DNA of 64,000 nucleotides from the NCBI RefSeq assembly GCF_009601505.1, contig NZ_WITC01000036.1, positions 404,127 to 468,126 on the forward strand, in the 5' to 3' direction. Shown in pieces: positions 62,835 through 64,000 of this stretch (position 1 is the stretch's first letter; every line of letters starts with the position of its first letter). The position numbers and the translations under genes were made by a program. The notes under the pieces are model-generated. The model was not told the DNA's origin. It saw only the letters and a program-made list of their open reading frames with translations, and ran no database searches. The stretch comes from Sinorhizobium terangae. Lineage in GTDB: Bacteria > Pseudomonadota > Alphaproteobacteria > Rhizobiales > Rhizobiaceae.

Positions 62835-63545
62835 CTAGAGATGGCGGGCCGTGCCCTGCGCGACAACCGCACCGGTGGGAGCACCCGTCGGCGAACCGCC
62901 AAGCGGCTCGACACTGACGGCAAGGGTCGAACCTTCGTCGAATCTCGTCCGCATCTCGGGCGGCACCAGGATTTCGCCTTCACCGGACTGGGGCAGTACC
63001 CCCAGCGAAACTGCCGGATTGTCGCCCTCTATCAGCCAGAGTTCGAGAGACTTTTGCTCCGCCTGCCGCGCCGCCACCGGGGTCAGCTTCAGGCTCCCGG
63101 ACGCTCTGTCGAAGCGTGCCACGAGATTGATCGCATTGCCCTCGCCGGAGAGTTCCGCCACCAGCGGCTGGCTTTGCGGCTCGCTGAACAGGCCGGCCAT
63201 GGACGCACCCATGATTGCCACTGCAGCGAGCGACGCGACGGCAAGGCTGCGCCAGAGAAGAAGAGAGTTCCAGAATCCGACCCGAGGGCTGGCTGCCGGC
63301 GGCGGGAAGATGCGGCTCTCGACAGCAGCAAACACGTGGGCTGGTGGGCGGACCGCTTCGTAGGCATCGTCGAAAGAGGCGAGATTGTGCTGCCAGCGAT
63401 CGACCATGGCGGCGAAGTTCCGGTCGGATGCCATGCGCGCCTCGACCTTGCGGCGGTCCTCTTCAGACAGAACGCCCAACACGTATTCTCCCGCGATCAC
63501 CTCGTCGCGGCGAAAATCTCCGCTTTCGGGATTCTGCGTCGTCAT
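62835..63545 (-). CDS. RskA-like anti-sigma factor (membrane)
   Basis: 236 residues. An N-terminal anti-sigma zinc-finger-like domain (about 1-80: RRDEVIAGEYVLGVLSEEDR, MVDRWQHNLASFDDAYE) lacks the full HxxxCxxC motif, as in RskA proteins. One transmembrane helix lies at about 92-112 (LAVASLAAVAIMGASMAGLF). The C-terminal periplasmic domain (about 115-236) is of the RskA type (LELWLIEGDNPAVSLGVLP). The start ATG 63545 overlaps the sigma gene stop as ATGA. It should hold the ECF sigma factor inactive until cleaved or released. Confidence 0.9.
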   Translation of the reverse strand: MTTQNPESGDFRRDEVIAGEYVLGVLSEEDRRKVEARMASDRNFAAMVDRWQHNLASFDDAYEAVRPPAHVFAAVESRIFPPPAASPRVGFWNSLLLWRSLAVASLAAVAIMGASMAGLFSEPQSQPLVAELSGEGNAINLVARFDRASGSLKLTPVAARQAEQKSLELWLIEGDNPAVSLGVLPQSGEGEILVPPEMRTRFDEGSTLAVSVEPLGGSPTGAPTGAVVAQGTARHL

Positions 63546-64000
63546 CGCTCCATGCACTCTCTCAGTTTCAGGAGGCTGCGTCTCAACCAGGTCCGCATCG
63601 TATTGAGCGGTACCGCGAACATCTCGGCCAGTTCCTGGTAGCTCAATCCTTCGACATAGGCTCGGCGCACCGCCTCGGCGCGATCCTTCTCGAGCTCCTC
63701 CATACAGGCGTCGATCCGCCTGCCTTCCGACCGGACTGCTGCCAATCGTTCCGGATCTGGAGCAGGATCAGCCAAATCATAGACCTCGTCAATCGCGTTT
63801 GCGACGGGTTTTCGCGCCCGGATGAGGTCGATTGCATGGTTGCGTGCGATTGCCGTCAGCCAGGACATGGGGCTTGCCTGGCCTGTCGCGAAACGGTCGG
63901 CGCGCTGCCAAATCTTGACGTAGATTTCCTGGAGTGCTTCTTCCGCTTCGCTGAGATCCTTGAGTATACGCAAACAGACGCCGAAGAGTTTCGGGCTCGT
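63542..64000 (-). CDS. ECF sigma factor (SigK/RpoE-like), 5' end beyond the window
   Basis: 152 codons to the right edge. Region 2 is seen from SPKLFGVCLRILKDLSEAEE, then EIYVKIWQRADRF and MSWLTAIARNHAIDLIRARK, and region 4 in GLSYQELAEMFAVPLNTMRT, with WLRRSLLKLRECMER at the end. About 20-40 N-terminal residues are missing. It overlaps the anti-sigma gene by 4 bp. Its targets are expected to include its own operon and, by analogy with SigK, the fasciclin gene. The exact ECF subgroup cannot be fixed from this fragment. Confidence 0.9.
   Translation of the reverse strand, partial: TSPKLFGVCLRILKDLSEAEEALQEIYVKIWQRADRFATGQASPMSWLTAIARNHAIDLIRARKPVANAIDEVYDLADPAPDPERLAAVRSEGRRIDACMEELEKDRAEAVRRAYVEGLSYQELAEMFAVPLNTMRTWLRRSLLKLRECMER

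Noticed and set aside
1-64000. CRISPR array or insertion sequences
   Set aside because: The repeats seen are palindromic intergenic units at scattered sites, not regularly spaced, and no transposase or cas gene was recognised.

Overview
The window is a contiguous piece of an alphaproteobacterial chromosome, very probably Ensifer/Sinorhizobium (the S. meliloti group). I base this on gene content and order I recognise without a database: phoR-pstSCAB-phoU-phoB, fadD-pgi-frk-pyrE-pyrC-frcKACB/frcR, and clr-cyaD1 with spdA nearby. Dispersed palindromic mosaic repeats of the kind called RIME in rhizobia also fit. There is no sign of a phage, plasmid backbone, integrase, transposase or CRISPR array. 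Nearly all of the sequence is high-GC coding DNA, so long antisense open frames are common and were left out.

Left part (1-14 kb): a seven-gene phosphate-starvation block on the minus strand (phoR, pstS, pstC, pstA, pstB, phoU, phoB), with a PHO box before pstS and a perfect hairpin between pstS and pstC. It diverges from a polyphosphate kinase 2 gene. Then come a membrane-anchored protein of unknown function, a nitronate-monooxygenase-like flavoenzyme behind a perfect palindrome, tRNA-Thr(CGT), an aldo/keto reductase, and a hydrolase plus phosphoribosyltransferase pair.

Central part (14-30 kb): an AI-2E/PerM-type membrane protein, an MFS transporter, fadD, pgi, fructokinase, pyrE, pyrC, and the fructose ABC system frcBCAK. 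frcBCAK diverges from its ROK regulator frcR, which is followed by an RbsD/FucU-like mutarotase. Fructose uptake, phosphorylation and isomerisation are therefore encoded within about 11 kb.

30-45 kb: a DoxX protein; a cyclic-nucleotide locus (clr and the CHASE2 receptor cyclase cyaD1, with the class III phosphodiesterase spdA 3 kb away); FecR- and Sel1-type exported proteins; a proline-racemase-family enzyme; a Cys-cluster protein; putA; YigZ; an aldo/keto reductase; a DUF1810 protein; a candidate 28-residue membrane peptide; and an isoprenylcysteine-methyltransferase-like membrane protein.

45-57 kb: an accessory-looking group (membrane-anchored LuxR-type HTH protein, DUF4114-type extracellular protein, predicted outer-membrane barrel), a methyltransferase, tRNA-Arg(ACG), an apparent three-gene operon (TVP38/TMEM64 protein, FAD disulfide-reductase homologue, orphan histidine kinase), and a chemoreceptor ending in a CheR-docking-like pentapeptide.

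57-64 kb: rpmH-rnpA-yidC behind a clear sigma-70 promoter and ending in a strong terminator, an internally deleted EamA transporter pseudogene, engB, a DUF1269 protein, a Tat-type MsrB, and a fasciclin protein next to an RskA-like anti-sigma and an ECF sigma factor. The sigma gene runs off the right edge and phoB runs to the left edge.

The most interesting items for follow-up are the ECF/anti-sigma/fasciclin linkage, the TMEM64-flavoenzyme-kinase operon, the DUF4114/barrel/LuxR locus, the 28-residue peptide, and an operator-like palindrome shared by the flavoenzyme and fadD.
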